Of a stretch of 64,000 bases of DNA, positions 22,396 through 32,898 are shown one piece after another. The translations under genes were made by a program, and so were the position numbers. Under the pieces are notes generated by a model that searched no databases, was not told the DNA's origin, and worked only from the letters and a program-made list of their open reading frames with translations. The stretch is from Macrotrachela quadricornifera. Lineage: Eukaryota; Rotifera; Eurotatoria; Philodinida; Philodinidae. Location: positions 267,370-331,369 of the forward strand of contig JAJEKB010020160.1 of assembly GCA_022393335.1 (NCBI GenBank), written 5' to 3'. Each line of letters begins with the position of its first letter. Position 1 is the stretch's first letter.

Positions 22396-23109
22396 AAATA
22401 CGACTCGCAATACTTTTTTTTGTTCGTAGTCCGATGAAATAATACATGAGTTTTTACCACATGCCATGCTTTTGAAAAAGTTATAGTTCAAAAAGAAATT
22501 TGTCCTCTGCTTGTTCACAGTGTCGAGAACCTATAGTGATTTGCTTCAAAAGGAATGAAAAAATGTTTAAACATCTCAGCCTGTTCAACAACGTGCATAA
22601 CTGAATTGTCAAATGGAATCTTGTTCCTATGCATCCCAAGTCTGGCGAGGGTTTCGGTACCTATGGATCTGAAACCTAACGAGAGTTCTCGTCACTAGGG
22701 AACTGGTCTAAAATTATCTTCTTAGCGATTTAGAATGAGATTCCTCATTCTTAGAAATCTGGTGCAGATTTCTGTTTCAAAGAGTCGGAGAACGTAGAGT
22801 GACTTATCTCAAAATAAAATAATAAATATGTCTAAAAACTTCGGCGTATTCAAAAATGTGCAGAACTGAATTGCCAAATGGGTTTCAGCTCCTAGGAACA
22901 GAACTCTCAACTGACATTCTACTCAACTTTCGTGGTCCAGATGTTGGCAGCTCAACTGTCACAAGCTTAACTGTCAGTACTTAATTGCTGTGTCAACTAT
23001 ATAAAGTCTAAAAGTCCGCAAGACCCATTACCATAAAAATTGAGTATATGTAGGGTATACATTATTATATAAATTAGAATAACTTGCAACACCTGCAAGA
23101 TCCGTAGCT

Positions 23110-23545
23110 AAGCTTGTCAGTATCCGGTTCCATTTCCATGAACTCGGAACTATATAAAGATTCAGTTCTCCAAGAACTCGGAACCCATAGCAAATTTGTG
23201 CAAAACGGCAGTAAAAGGTTATGTGACTGGTGCATTGTATTTAAAAAGCTGCTAGCGCAATCTCTGCGCGATCAAAATGTGAAACACGATATAGCTGTTG
23301 TGGATAGTCATAAGGCGAAACAATGCGTTGAATTTAGTTTCAGTACTATGTCTGTCACACCTGTGATGCGGTGTTGCAAAGATATTTCTCATACCAGTGG
23401 TACCAATTAAATACTATATAAATGGCTAATTACATATTAATTAAATAACAATTAAAATAGCCGTCACATCTGTGGGACGCTGGTGGTGGTGATACATTTT
23501 TTATCCCTATACACTTCAATACTAATTTTAGACTGTGTTTCATAA
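23110..23545. repeat. Copies of dispersed repeats
   Basis: The segment 23,130-23,215 (CCAAGAACTCGGAACCCATAG, GCAAATTTGTGC) resembles the inner part of the fold-back at 28,196-28,540. The segment 23,285-23,540 resembles 13,720-13,945. An open frame at 23,114-23,410 (98 residues) has no recognisable family and lies entirely within these repeats, so I do not call it a gene. Confidence 0.4.
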
Positions 23546-23815
23546 AATAAATAAAAATGAATTATGGAATAGATTCGGAATTTCTAGAGATCGGAATCTT
23601 GACATCTCCACTGAAGAAATTCTTAATAATATGTATAAATATCTCATTAATTTCTATTCGCTGATAGGATATACCCAAGTATTGAATACTATTGTATGAA
23701 ATCTATCTTTTTGAAACTATTGAATGTGAAATAATCAAAATAATATGTTTTTCCAAAAAGGATAATATGCTTCAAAGATTATAAGAATATGATTTCATAA
23801 TTAAAACAAAGATTA

Positions 23816-23969
23816 CCTGATATGGATGGTACGTGTCAATGATAGCATTGAGTCTTGCACAGACGTTATAACAGGAGAAAAAAATTGCTTTGTTGTCGAG
23901 ATTGTCTAAAATCCGATAAACCAGTTCGACGGGTAATTCGAGGAGTGACGGAGCTATTTGAATAGACAT
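23816..23969 (-). pseudogene. F-box exon, gene remnant
   Basis: The minus-strand frame starts MSIQIAPSLLELPVELVYRI and continues LDNLDNKAIFFSCYNVCARL, ending ...YHPYQ at a GTAATC donor. LPxELxxxILxxL..........NVC.RLN is the F-box pattern that links substrates to SCF ubiquitin ligases, and this wording is typical of bdelloid F-box genes as I remember them. Upstream, overlapping minus frames hold a further charged stretch (about 24,000-24,150) in shifted frames. No following exon is recognisable down to 23,400, so the gene is probably truncated. Whether the single exon is still transcribed cannot be told. Confidence 0.65.
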
Positions 23970-24172
23970 TGACGTTGTTTTCTTCGAAATGTGTTTGTTT
24001 TCTATGGATATTTATGCCTAAAGATACTTTGCATTCTTGAGTGTTGTCTTGGTTATTAGACGTAAAACACTTCAAAAGTTTTCCCCTCTAGTTCTTCTGG
24101 AAGCATCAGTTTGGGTTCAAGAATTCCGTTATAATGCTTAGACATATTTAGGATTATGTGAAAAATTTTAGA

Positions 24173-24953
24173 TTTCTAAGTCTTGTACTTTGCTATAGCT
24201 GATCATCTCTTTACATCAGTAATCTATAATGTAGAGCTTATATTAATTGTGTAGGTTTTCTTTGAAAATAAACAGTATTCTGAGCGACCTATTATCGACC
24301 ATGCGAAACGTAGTCTAGAGAATTTTACTGCTTTTTTGAAAACAGAAAGTACATAGTTACCATCAACTCTACGTTGCGGCTTGTAGAGTTTTTCACGTTA
24401 TATCTTTCATCATATCCTGTTTTTTTTCAGAAAACGCACTGAGTGATAAAAAGATGAAAAACTAAAAGAAAAGTCCTTGTGCGTGTAGAATTTTGCAGCA
24501 TCGACCATGGGTCGCACAAAATTTTGCTTTTCTTAAAAGAAGAAGTTGCGTATATAATATAAACTGTTCTTTAAGAATTATAGAGTTTTTGATAGAGCGT
24601 CTTGAAGCGTATTCTGTTTTTTTAAATAAAACATATCAGGTGACAAATGACAAAATAACGCATTCGTCGCATATCAAAACATCATTTTTTTGCAACGTCG
24701 AAATTTAATCGTTCAGAATTTTGTTGATTTTTTAACACAAAATGTGCAACTAGTAAATTAATTGTCTCCTGTAAATTGTAGAGATTTTCACGCTGAATCT
24801 TCCGGCATGTTTTACTGTTTAACAGAACGTGTTTAAAAACCAAAATATGAAATGCAAAATTCTCCTATTCATCACAGATTATCTAATAGCAAGTTGTGTG
24901 CACCTACCGTAAAAGAAATGATAGACTATAGCAAAGTACAAGTCTTAGAAGTC
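24173..24953. mobile_element. TA-flanked MITE of 781 bp
   Basis: The left terminus GATTTCTAAGTCTTGTACTT matches the inverted right terminus GACTTCTAAGACTTGTACTT; about 28 bp pair with two or three differences. TA flanks both ends (24171-24172 and 24954-24955). No transposase frame. The TA duplication suggests mobilisation by a Tc1/mariner-type transposase, but the tips differ from the element at 1,383. Confidence 0.7.
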
Positions 24954-24955
24954 TA

Positions 24956-27184
24956 AAGTTTTGCACATAATTCTAAATATGTCTACGCATTTTAACAAAA
25001 TACATGAACTAAATCTTAGACTTTTAGAAGAACTGGAAGAAAAAACTTTTAATTTATTCTCTTTATAAGTAAAGCAAAAGATGTGATAAGAATGGTGTAA
25101 TAAGAAGATTATAAATAGAAACCAGTAACGCTGATCCAAAGAATTCTCTGACTCTTTTCCGAAACAGTGGCACTGCATTCCGAGATAGAAAACTGGTGAA
25201 GATCTTGTAGGATGTTTTACTTGTCCATATTACTGGTTACTTAAAAAACTGTATTCAGTTCTTTCATTCGATTTTGTAAAAAACATTTCTCTAGCATAGA
25301 GCAAACAAGATGGCTTTAATTCAATCGATTACATTCTTAATCTTAACCTACATCTCGAATATTGTTGATCTGAGATATTTGTATCGCACAGATCGTGTCC
25401 AGAAAAGCGAGTAAGATCTGTTTAGTGATTAACTTTTAACAAAAAAACTACAATATATCATTTTAGAATAAGAACGATGTTTGGAAGTATAATTATAAAT
25501 TCTGCTGCCTGCTGTTTCTTTCTCTAATTTATCAAGTATCTATTTTACTAGCATTGCTACGGCAATTACGTAAGTAAATTAATATCGGATTCGAGTTTTT
25601 TCGCTAAACACGCATATAAAGATCTATGCCAACAAAAATAATGCTTATGGCAAGAAGAGAATGAAAAATGCTATCGATTCAACGATTTTTGAATGCTTTC
25701 TCATCAAAAGACGGTCTTTAAAAACCTCAAAATGCATTTTTCTTAAAAGTATAGTATTTTCTTCTAAAATTCATTTAACAACATGTATCAACTCTGAAAC
25801 ACAGTGTGTCACATAGATTTTGACGAGATCTATGTATCACAATCTAGACCTTAAAAATAACCAAAATAGAATACCTAGAACTATTTTTCCTAGCATATGT
25901 TGATAGGGAATTGCTACTTTTCATAATTTCAAAGTGAAGCTTTGTCACTACGGAAAAGCAAACTTTTCTCTGAGATATTCTTAAAAACGAAAATTTACAA
26001 GATTTAGTTTCGGATTCTGAAACTGGTCCCACACATATCTAGTCGCCATGCTATGGGACAGTGTAGAGGAATAGATTGTAATTTCGTCAATGTTAACGAT
26101 TGAAGCGCAAACCATTTTTTTATATGATATTTTACTGTTTTGAAAGCATTTTTTAATTTGTCTTTCAGCTATTTTTCCAATATCTACGGTTGAAAAGCTT
26201 GCAGTTTCTTATTGTTAAATATTATTGCTATACGGAGATTTTATTGTGCTGGATACTCAACTTATATTCTTGTTATATATGATGTCTTAGTAATTATTGA
26301 GTTTATCTTCCATTGATGGAGAATAAACACACTTATCCGTTTATTCATAAAGTACCAATGTATAGTCGACAAAAAACAAGGTATAGTAGTCCAAAGTAAA
26401 TCATACAAAAGTATTAAATTAGCATGTGGTTTGAGATGCAAGCGCGCCATCGCTGTTAGGCATCTTTTTACAATTGACATCAAAATACAATCTCAAAAAT
26501 TTGCTTCTTCATTAAACTTCTCTTTATTCTTATTTTGCTGATAATGATACTTATAGTATGTCCTACTTGTAGGCAAAATATAGAGAATGGGATAATTGAA
26601 AAATGCATCGATAATGGAATACTAAATAATGTTAGTTGTATCACTATTCATGATATTTGTTCTCATGGTTCTTCACAATCATCCGAAAACTATCAGCATA
26701 ACCTCTGCAGAATTAAAATGTAAATACGACCGATTTGTTACACTGGTAAAGCCGAGCCGTAAATGCATGATTCGTTATGACACTGGGCAGTTTGAGAGGA
26801 GATCATCAGCACTTGTTTCACATTTTAATTCTTTAGGAATGCGGCAAGCGTTTTTCTTTCAATAATATCTCATCTTGGAGGTCTGTATGAATACTCTCCA
26901 CACTTACTCTTATCATAAAGAATATTGGATTTTACTTTGAAATTTAACGTCTAAAAGTTTTCCATATAATGTGAGGAAAAAACAAATAATAATCTATTGA
27001 AACAATGTTTCGCTGCAATTTGGTTCTCTGGTATTTCGCTAATAAGAATTTTACTATCTGAATTTCTGCAATGTCGAATTTTTGGTAGAATTTTAAAGCT
27101 TTTCAAAATTCGGTCGACATTTGACAATGTTGTAAATTTTCCATTATTATTGAAATTCTCACAGAATTACAACGATAATAATTA
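24956..27184. other. No recognisable gene
   Basis: AT-rich stretch with only short open frames of unlikely composition. I could not recognise a protein family or RNA gene. Confidence 0.3.
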
Positions 27185-27188
27185 TTAA

Positions 27189-27677
27189 TCCTTTGAGATC
27201 GGTGGTACAAGGAGTCCTACGTCTTGTTTTTCAATAAAGTGAAAATTGTTTTATTTACATTAAAACGTTAGGTCCGGAAGATCATAGAGGTGATATCTTG
27301 CTTCATTCATCATTCTATGCGCATCGTTCTTTTCTTTCTGCTAATGTACAGTCACGTCATTATTTCTCTCCTTCTAATATATTGTTTTTCGAGAATATTC
27401 CGACTTCTATTCTCACTGATGCAATTACATTCTTGTTGGTAGTGCAATAGAATTATCGTTTTCTTTCACTGTTTTTATTGCTTATTCCATGCACTTTGTT
27501 ACTTTTTCGCTCAAAGAGCATTGAATGTTACACTGACAAATCAGTATTCTATGTAACAGATGAAAAAAGTTGTTTTTTTTGATTATCATAAGGTTTGTAT
27601 GTAATCGCTTTGAGCCAAAAAAAATCAATCGATTAGAAAATCATTTTGGATTAAAAAGAATGCTCGCACCCAAAGGG
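27189..27677. mobile_element. Probable piggyBac-type MITE, TTAA flanked
   Basis: TTAA at 27185-27188 is followed by TCCTTTGAGATCGG. The other end reads CTCGCACCCAAAGGG followed by TTAA (27678-27681), that is CCCTTTGGGTGCGAG inverted. Eight to nine terminal bases agree, and the CCCTTTG tip is typical of piggyBac elements. The arms beyond the tip differ, so the pairing is not certain. Confidence 0.5.
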
Positions 27678-27776
27678 TTAATGTATATTTTATTGTCCAA
27701 TTTCCATTGTATTTTTAGTAATATTCATACGATATGAAACTATATTCAATCAGTTAAATCTCTTTTTGTCGCTGTT

Positions 27777-27989
27777 TTGACTCATATTGAACGTTCAAGA
27801 CGAAAAACTAAGCCGCTTGAAAATTTATTCGGTGTATCTCAAATTTTTAAAATAGATTTAAAACAGTACGTAACAAATCTGTCCTATTCCGTTGATGAAT
27901 CATTAATAAAAGAGATAAAGAAAGATTGTGAAGATTGTAACACTACAACTGCAACTGATAATAATGGTGTTGATGAGAGGAACGTTTAG
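27777..27989 (+). CDS. Short charged open frame of unknown nature
   Basis: A 70-codon plus frame contains RSRRKTKPLENLFG and ends in a polar Asp/Thr/Asn-rich tail before TAG. The composition looks protein-like (balanced charged residues, not a simple repeat), but I recognise no family, no splice partner and no neighbour that explains it. It could be an exon fragment of a dead gene next to the MITE. Confidence 0.2.
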   Translation: MTHIERSRRKTKPLENLFGVSQIFKIDLKQYVTNLSYSVDESLIKEIKKDCEDCNTTTATDNNGVDERNV

Positions 27990-28195
27990 TCAAAATTCTT
28001 TTACCCTTCTCAAAATTATTTTCGATTAGCTCGTTCATATTGTTATTATTTGCCAAATGAAAGTTACGTTAAAAGAGAATTCATATTTTTTTTCAGTATA
28101 GATGTTTTTCTTGAATTTTCACTTTTCTTTATTCACCCTCTAGTACTATCACTTTTTCTATGCGAATAGAGACGCACTATACTAAAGGTGTCAGA

Positions 28196-28540
28196 TTCAG
28201 GTTCCATTCACAGGAATCTGGAACTCGTCTCACAATACATTTTATGCGTATTTAAACACAATGAAATATTCACATCCCTTCTGCTGCCTTTTTGTACAAA
28301 GTTGGTATACATTCCGGGCTCCTAGGAACGGGGAACTTGCATGAGACTTAAGGCTCCAGATATCCAAGAACCCGAAAGTCACCTGCGTTCCCCGTTCTTG
28401 AAAACTTGGAACTCACGCCAAGTTTGTGAGAAAAGTCAGCAGACGGATATATGAATATTTTATTGTGTTTAAATATGCATAAAAATGGATTGTGAGATGG
28501 TTTCTGGATTCTTGAGAATGAAACCTTAGGGAATGGGGAA
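28196..28540. repeat. Fold-back repeat of about 345 bp
   Basis: The left part (CTCACAATACATTTTATGCG, TATTTAAACACAATGAAATATTC) is mirrored at 28,430-28,500 (GAATATTTTATTGTGTTTAAATA, CATAAAAATGGATTGTGAG). A second nested pair near the centre is GGAACGGGGAAC against GTTCCCCGTTC. Fragments of the same family lie at 19.0-19.6, 22.5-22.9 and 23.1-23.2 kb. Confidence 0.65.
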
Positions 28541-28705
28541 TTCCAACATCCATATACCGAACCACAGACTAAACCGAGACTATCAGTCATTCTCAAGCAG
28601 CTTTATTTAGACTTGGTGTTACTGTGCGTCGCGTACTCACGGAGGAACCCATCTAATTCATAACTTTCGTTTGAGCACATATTTTGCTCATAGGTAGGAC
28701 TCATA

Positions 28706-29035
28706 ATGTTAATAAAAATCCTCCAAAGATTCATGAAATTAGGTTTTTTCTGTGGCGTTGTGATCATTTTACTGAATTTTCAGCCTATGGTTGGATGTTA
28801 CGAAAGAAATCGAAGCAATGAATATCTGCCTGAAAATTTCTCCAACAATAGATCTCATGATCCTTATACTATCCTAAAAGTTTTAGCTCAAACGAATATT
28901 TTTTTACGAGATAGCATGTTAGCAAAAAAAAATAATATTTCTCACCAAATCATGCATCCAACAAATTTAAGAGCTTTAGTTCGTAACAAGTGCAATTGCA
29001 TCTTACTATTTACTATAAGCAAGACTTTTCTGTAA
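28706..29035 (+). pseudogene. 109-codon frame overlapping an old repeat relic
   Basis: The frame begins with a hydrophobic segment (residues about 12-27, LGFFCGVVIILLNF) and continues RNRSNEYLPENFSNNRS. The DNA at 28,765-28,905 is homologous to about 15,700-15,850, where the frame is broken. It may be a fragment of a repetitive gene, but I do not recognise it. Confidence 0.25.
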
Positions 29036-30121
29036 GAAAAAATCACCCATATTCAGGAAAGAAGAGAAGCATCTCTCTTATCACTTACCTCTCGAATTTT
29101 ATTTGGTTTAAACTTTAAAATGAAAGAATGCACATGAATCCCATCTTTTTTATATGACTCTCGTTATCAAGATAAATAATTTTCTGATTCTCTACAATGA
29201 GTAAATATTTGACTGGCCTATTAGAAACTTCTTCTGACACATATAGTGGGAGAAAGATCTTATCATTTCTTACTATTGATGAAATTACTTAAGCGTAATA
29301 ATATGGGTCATATAATAACAAAAGATAACTTAATATTCTGTTCTTTTCTGTTTCAATCACTTTATTTACTTTTCTACGCCAATATTTTCAAATCGAAATA
29401 CGTCTAAAACAGATGGGCAAGCAAGGGAGAAACAGCGGACTTTTGTACGTGAAGTGATTTTGCGCCGCTTTAAAGTATTTTAACCAAATTTTATATTCCC
29501 TTCCACGTACTTTGAGCTACTTAGAACTACTCGAATGATTAAATCCAATAGTCAGATTTGATTAGGCATACATCAGAACCAACACTTTTGGTTTTGACTA
29601 GGGTGAGGCTTTAATAACTCAAGGGATATCCTATGGCGGTATTCATAGGTTCTTGTGCTCTATCTTATAGGTGTATCCATAAGTCCCAGGGCTCCCTGTG
29701 GAATGTCACAGTTATCAAATAGTTTTTTAAAAAAAATACAATTTCTTCGCACATTTATCAGTTCGACTTACATTATCAATTATTAGATTACTTCATTTGT
29801 ATTTCATGATTTCATTATAAACAAGTTCACAATTCTTTTCTTTACTTTCACAATGAAAAAACACATATCAAGCTCTTTATGAATGCAAAATACTAAAATA
29901 TGAAGAAAAACCAAATGAACGAATGGCAATATTATTGCAAGTACCCAACAACTGGAAAATCAATAACAGAAGATGAAGTAGTTCCATATAATTCCAATAC
30001 CACATTAACTTGAGCAGTCCTCTAGTTTGGCTACTTTCATTATCCCTTCAATTCAATTTGAAATCGGGTTAAATTTCTTTTTTGAATTCAATCTGAAACA
30101 AAATAGACCATTGCATGAAGC
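29036..30121. other. No supported gene
   Basis: AT-rich sequence. A short coding-like piece near 29,900-30,010 (NQMNEWQYYCKYPTTGK) is too small to assign. Confidence 0.25.
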
Positions 30122-30955
30122 TATTAGGAACTATTTTCAAGAGTTCGGCATTTTGAGTTTGACCCGAATAAAAATTCTTTTTACTATGAATATGACTTTT
30201 TTACACAGTTCATGATCGATTGGAATAGAGACTACTCGATTGATGATTGCCAATTTGAGTAGTTTTATATAGATTTTATAGAGACAACTGTTTGATGTGT
30301 TTCTACGCAAATTGAACAAAAAAATCTTGTTTCGTTCCAGAAATATTCAAGTTATTCTGAGGGCAATATCGCTAAAGAAATGCACGTCATACACATGCCT
30401 AGTATACTTGAATTTGCTTGAAAATTAATGAAAAAGTGTCACTGAATGAGGCGAAGTTTATCTAATGCGAATCAGCACAGGGCCCTTGACTAGTCTACAG
30501 ATAAAACTTTTCATAAATTAAAAAAAAAAATTTGTCGAAAAAAAGCTTTTCTTAATTTCTGAAAGGTTTCTTTTCTGTGAACTAATAGAGGGTCCTGTGC
30601 TGATTCGCACTAGATAAATTTCACCTCATTTATTGATACTTTTTCATTAATTTTTAAGCAAATTCAAGTATATTAGGCATATGTGTAGCATGCATTTTTT
30701 TAACGATAGTACTCTCAGCAAAAACTTGAATATCTCGGGAACGAAACAAGATTTTTTTTGTGGGGCTTGCGTAGAAACACATCAAACAGTTGTCTCTGTA
30801 AAATGTACATAAAACTAGCCAAATTTGTAGGTATCAATGGAGTAGTCTCTATTCCAACCGATCATGACCTGTGTAAAAAGACCATATTCATAGTAAAAAG
30901 AATTTTCATTTGGGTCAAATTCAAAATGCCAAACTTTTGAAAATTGTTCCTGATT
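30122..30955. mobile_element. Large fold-back element with 0.4-kb arms
   Basis: The left arm (30,122 to about 30,525) and right arm (about 30,550-30,955) are inverted copies centred near 30,537. For example GCGAATCAGCACAGG pairs with CCTGTGCTGATTCGC, and GGAATAGAGACTACTC pairs with GAGTAGTCTCTATTCC. The loop is only an A/T-rich run of about 25-30 bases. A 60-codon open frame occurs in both arms (minus in the left, plus in the right) because the arms are copies of each other. No transposase; target duplication not resolved. Confidence 0.8.
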
Positions 30956-31074
30956 CCTCAAGAGCAGCAGTATTTAGTTTCAAAGCGGGAGCTCATAATT
31001 CGCTCATAAGCACTAGAAATCCTATTCACAAGATAGAGGGCATATCCTATGGTATTATATAGCTACAAAATTTT

Positions 31075-31250
31075 GCGACAATCAATCATACCAATGGATT
31101 CCTCCACCCAGAAAACCTTCCAGCAAACCTTGTACAGGAATGATTGTTTTCAAAAGTACTTTGTTAGTTAAAAAACAATTATTTCAAGAAACATTTTAGA
31201 AACTCATAACACCAATCGATTCCTCCATTCTGAAAACCTTTGGTCAAATT
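31075..31250 (+). repeat. Two direct copies of a segment of about 60 bp
   Basis: ACCAATGGATTCCTCCACCC..AAAACCTT at about 31,090 recurs as ACCAATCGATTCCTCCATTC..AAAACCTT at about 31,211, an offset of roughly 122 bp. Confidence 0.55.
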
Positions 31251-31898
31251 TTATAAGATATAACAGTCTATGAGGTCCTATGGATATCCCCGTGTAGTAG
31301 CTGATGAGGATCCATGGGTGATGCAATATAGTAGCCTTTGAGGGCGCAGTAGGTGTATACATAAAAAAGTTACTACCATGTTCCTTTGATTCTGATGTTT
31401 TTTTAACCTCGACGAACATCCACATTTTAGTTTTTTTCATATGACCCTCTCTTCAGTCGAGAGAACAAGAATTATAATAAGGGTCTAGTTTAATAGTAAA
31501 GATGATTATTTTTCAAGTTTCATGCTCTTCTTTTCAAGAGAGAACTAATGCAGGATATTAATTGTATCTGTTTAACTAGTTAGATATCAAATTTATGCAA
31601 CGATTCCAAAGTAGTTTCCTAATGCAAATTGATTAATAAAGTCATAGCTAGTTCATCATTTTACTTTTAATAATTTAAAATTTAAACAATTAATTCGCTG
31701 TAAATGTCACAAATACTTCAGAATTTATAACTGTCTTACAAAGTGATGTAGAAGGACCAATCAATCATCATTTCAAAAAGTGTATTGAACCTTCTTTTAT
31801 CTCTATAAAAAAAGCTATATGATTGTATTTGTAAGTAAAAAAAATATTTATTATATAAATCGAACTAACAGTTCTGGATTACCTTCAATTTATATATC

Positions 31899-32155
31899 GC
31901 ACTTGCTTGAGCAGACAGAAATATATTGACACAATCGTTATTCAAGCAAAATATTCAAACTTAAAAACAGAAGAGTAATAATCGCTTACGGCCATACCAC
32001 GTTGAATACACCAGTTCTCGTCCGATCACTGAAGTTAAGCAACGTCGGGCTCAGTTAGTACTTGGATGGGTGACCGCCTGGGAATACCGAGTGTCGTAAG
32101 CTTTTTTCTTATTTCATTTCTTTTTGTCATTTCATATAGTCATACTTACTTTCGA
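31899..32155 (+). repeat. Left arm of the inverted duplication carrying a 5S gene
   Basis: Pairs with 32,641-32,898. Both the upstream flank (GAGCAGACAGAAATA, TATTCAAACTTAAAA) and the downstream flank (TTCTTATTTCATTTCTTTTT) of the 5S gene are included in the duplication. Confidence 0.85.
31984..32102 (+). rRNA. 5S ribosomal RNA
   Basis: About 119 nt from GCTTACGGCCATACC to GTCGTAAGCTT. It contains the hallmark blocks CCGATCACTGAAGTTAAGC, CAACGTCGGG, TACTTGGATGGGTGACCG and CCTGGGAATACCG. The last three cover the internal pol III promoter (A box, intermediate element and C box). The ends GCTTACG and CGTAAGC pair as helix I. A T-run follows immediately and would terminate pol III. The sequence is intact and likely functional. 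Confidence 0.97.
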
Positions 32156-32640
32156 AGTATTTTTTAAAATTAAAATAATCTTTTTTCCAACTTGAACGTT
32201 CGAATTTACCATTTTTTTATAGTAAAGAAAAGAAATAGAGAGAAAGTGAAAATACAAACTGAAACAAACAGATCATGGATAAAATCAGTCTTGAACTGTT
32301 ACATACAGCACAAAAAATAGAGATATATTTTTATATTAGTGCATAGCATCTGGGAGTCTATAACATTTGAGATGTTCTGAAATCAGATTTGAAACATCTA
32401 AAATTTGAATACTAATTCATAGTTGAATGACGTGATATAATAAAAAAATACTCTAATAGTTGCATTGGTAAGACTAAATAAAGTATTGAATATGTGTAAC
32501 ATGAAATACAATGTTATGGAAGTAATTATTTATATATCATATGAGATATGAAAATTCATATAAGATTATTTTATAACAATTCGATTGACAAGTGCAATGT
32601 TGAAATTGAGAAAATAACATTTTATCTTTAAAAGATAGTT
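32156..32640. other. Spacer between the convergent 5S genes
   Basis: AT-rich, about 485 bp, without mirrored sequence or a gene that I can see. Confidence 0.4.
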
Positions 32641-32898
32641 CAAAAGTAAGTATGACCATATGAAATGACAAAAAGAAATGAAATAAGAAAAAAGCTTACG
32701 ACACTTGGTATTCCCAGGCGGTCACCCATCCAAGTACTAACCGAGCCCGACGTTGCTTAACTTCAGTGATCGGACGAGAACTGGTGTATTCAACGTGGTA
32801 TGGCCGTAAGCGATGATTATTCTTCTACTTTTAAGTTTGAATATTTTTGCTCTAATAACAATTTTGTCAATTTATTTCTGTCTGCTCAAATAAGTGCG
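32641..32898 (-). repeat. Right arm of the inverted duplication carrying a 5S gene
   Basis: Reverse-complement copy of 31,899-32,155 with a few substitutions and small indels in the flanks. Confidence 0.85.
32693..32811 (-). rRNA. 5S ribosomal RNA, inverted second copy
   Basis: Reads on the minus strand from 32,811 to 32,693, with the same internal control blocks as the first copy. It differs at very few positions (for example CTCGGTTAG here against CTCAGTTAG in the left copy, and CCAAGTG against CCGAGTG near the 3' end). The two genes face each other. The helix I ends remain complementary, and an A-run on the plus strand next to the 3' end gives the T-run terminator. Confidence 0.97.

Larger units (their letters stand above)
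18931..22950. repeat. Mosaic of fold-back repeats
   Basis: About 19,262-19,345 is inverted relative to about 22,804-22,895 (both carry GCCGAAGT.TTTAGACATATTTATTATTTTATTT on one strand). About 19,830-19,880 is inverted relative to about 21,656-21,710 (CGATGCATCT, GCAGCTCTCTATC). A 674-bp palindrome (21,722-22,395) sits in the right arm, and allowing for it the two inverted pairs share one centre near 20,770. The motif AGAAATGG recurs on the plus strand at 20,050-20,520 and as CCATTTCTC at 21,220-21,270. No gene is supported. Confidence 0.5.

Noticed and set aside
23114..23410. 98-codon open frame as a gene
   Set aside because: It lies in two dispersed repeats whose other copies (13.7 kb and 28.4 kb) do not keep the frame.
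30137..30940. Two similar 60-codon proteins on opposite strands
   Set aside because: They are the mirrored arms of a palindrome; the similarity follows from the inverted repeat and not from two genes.
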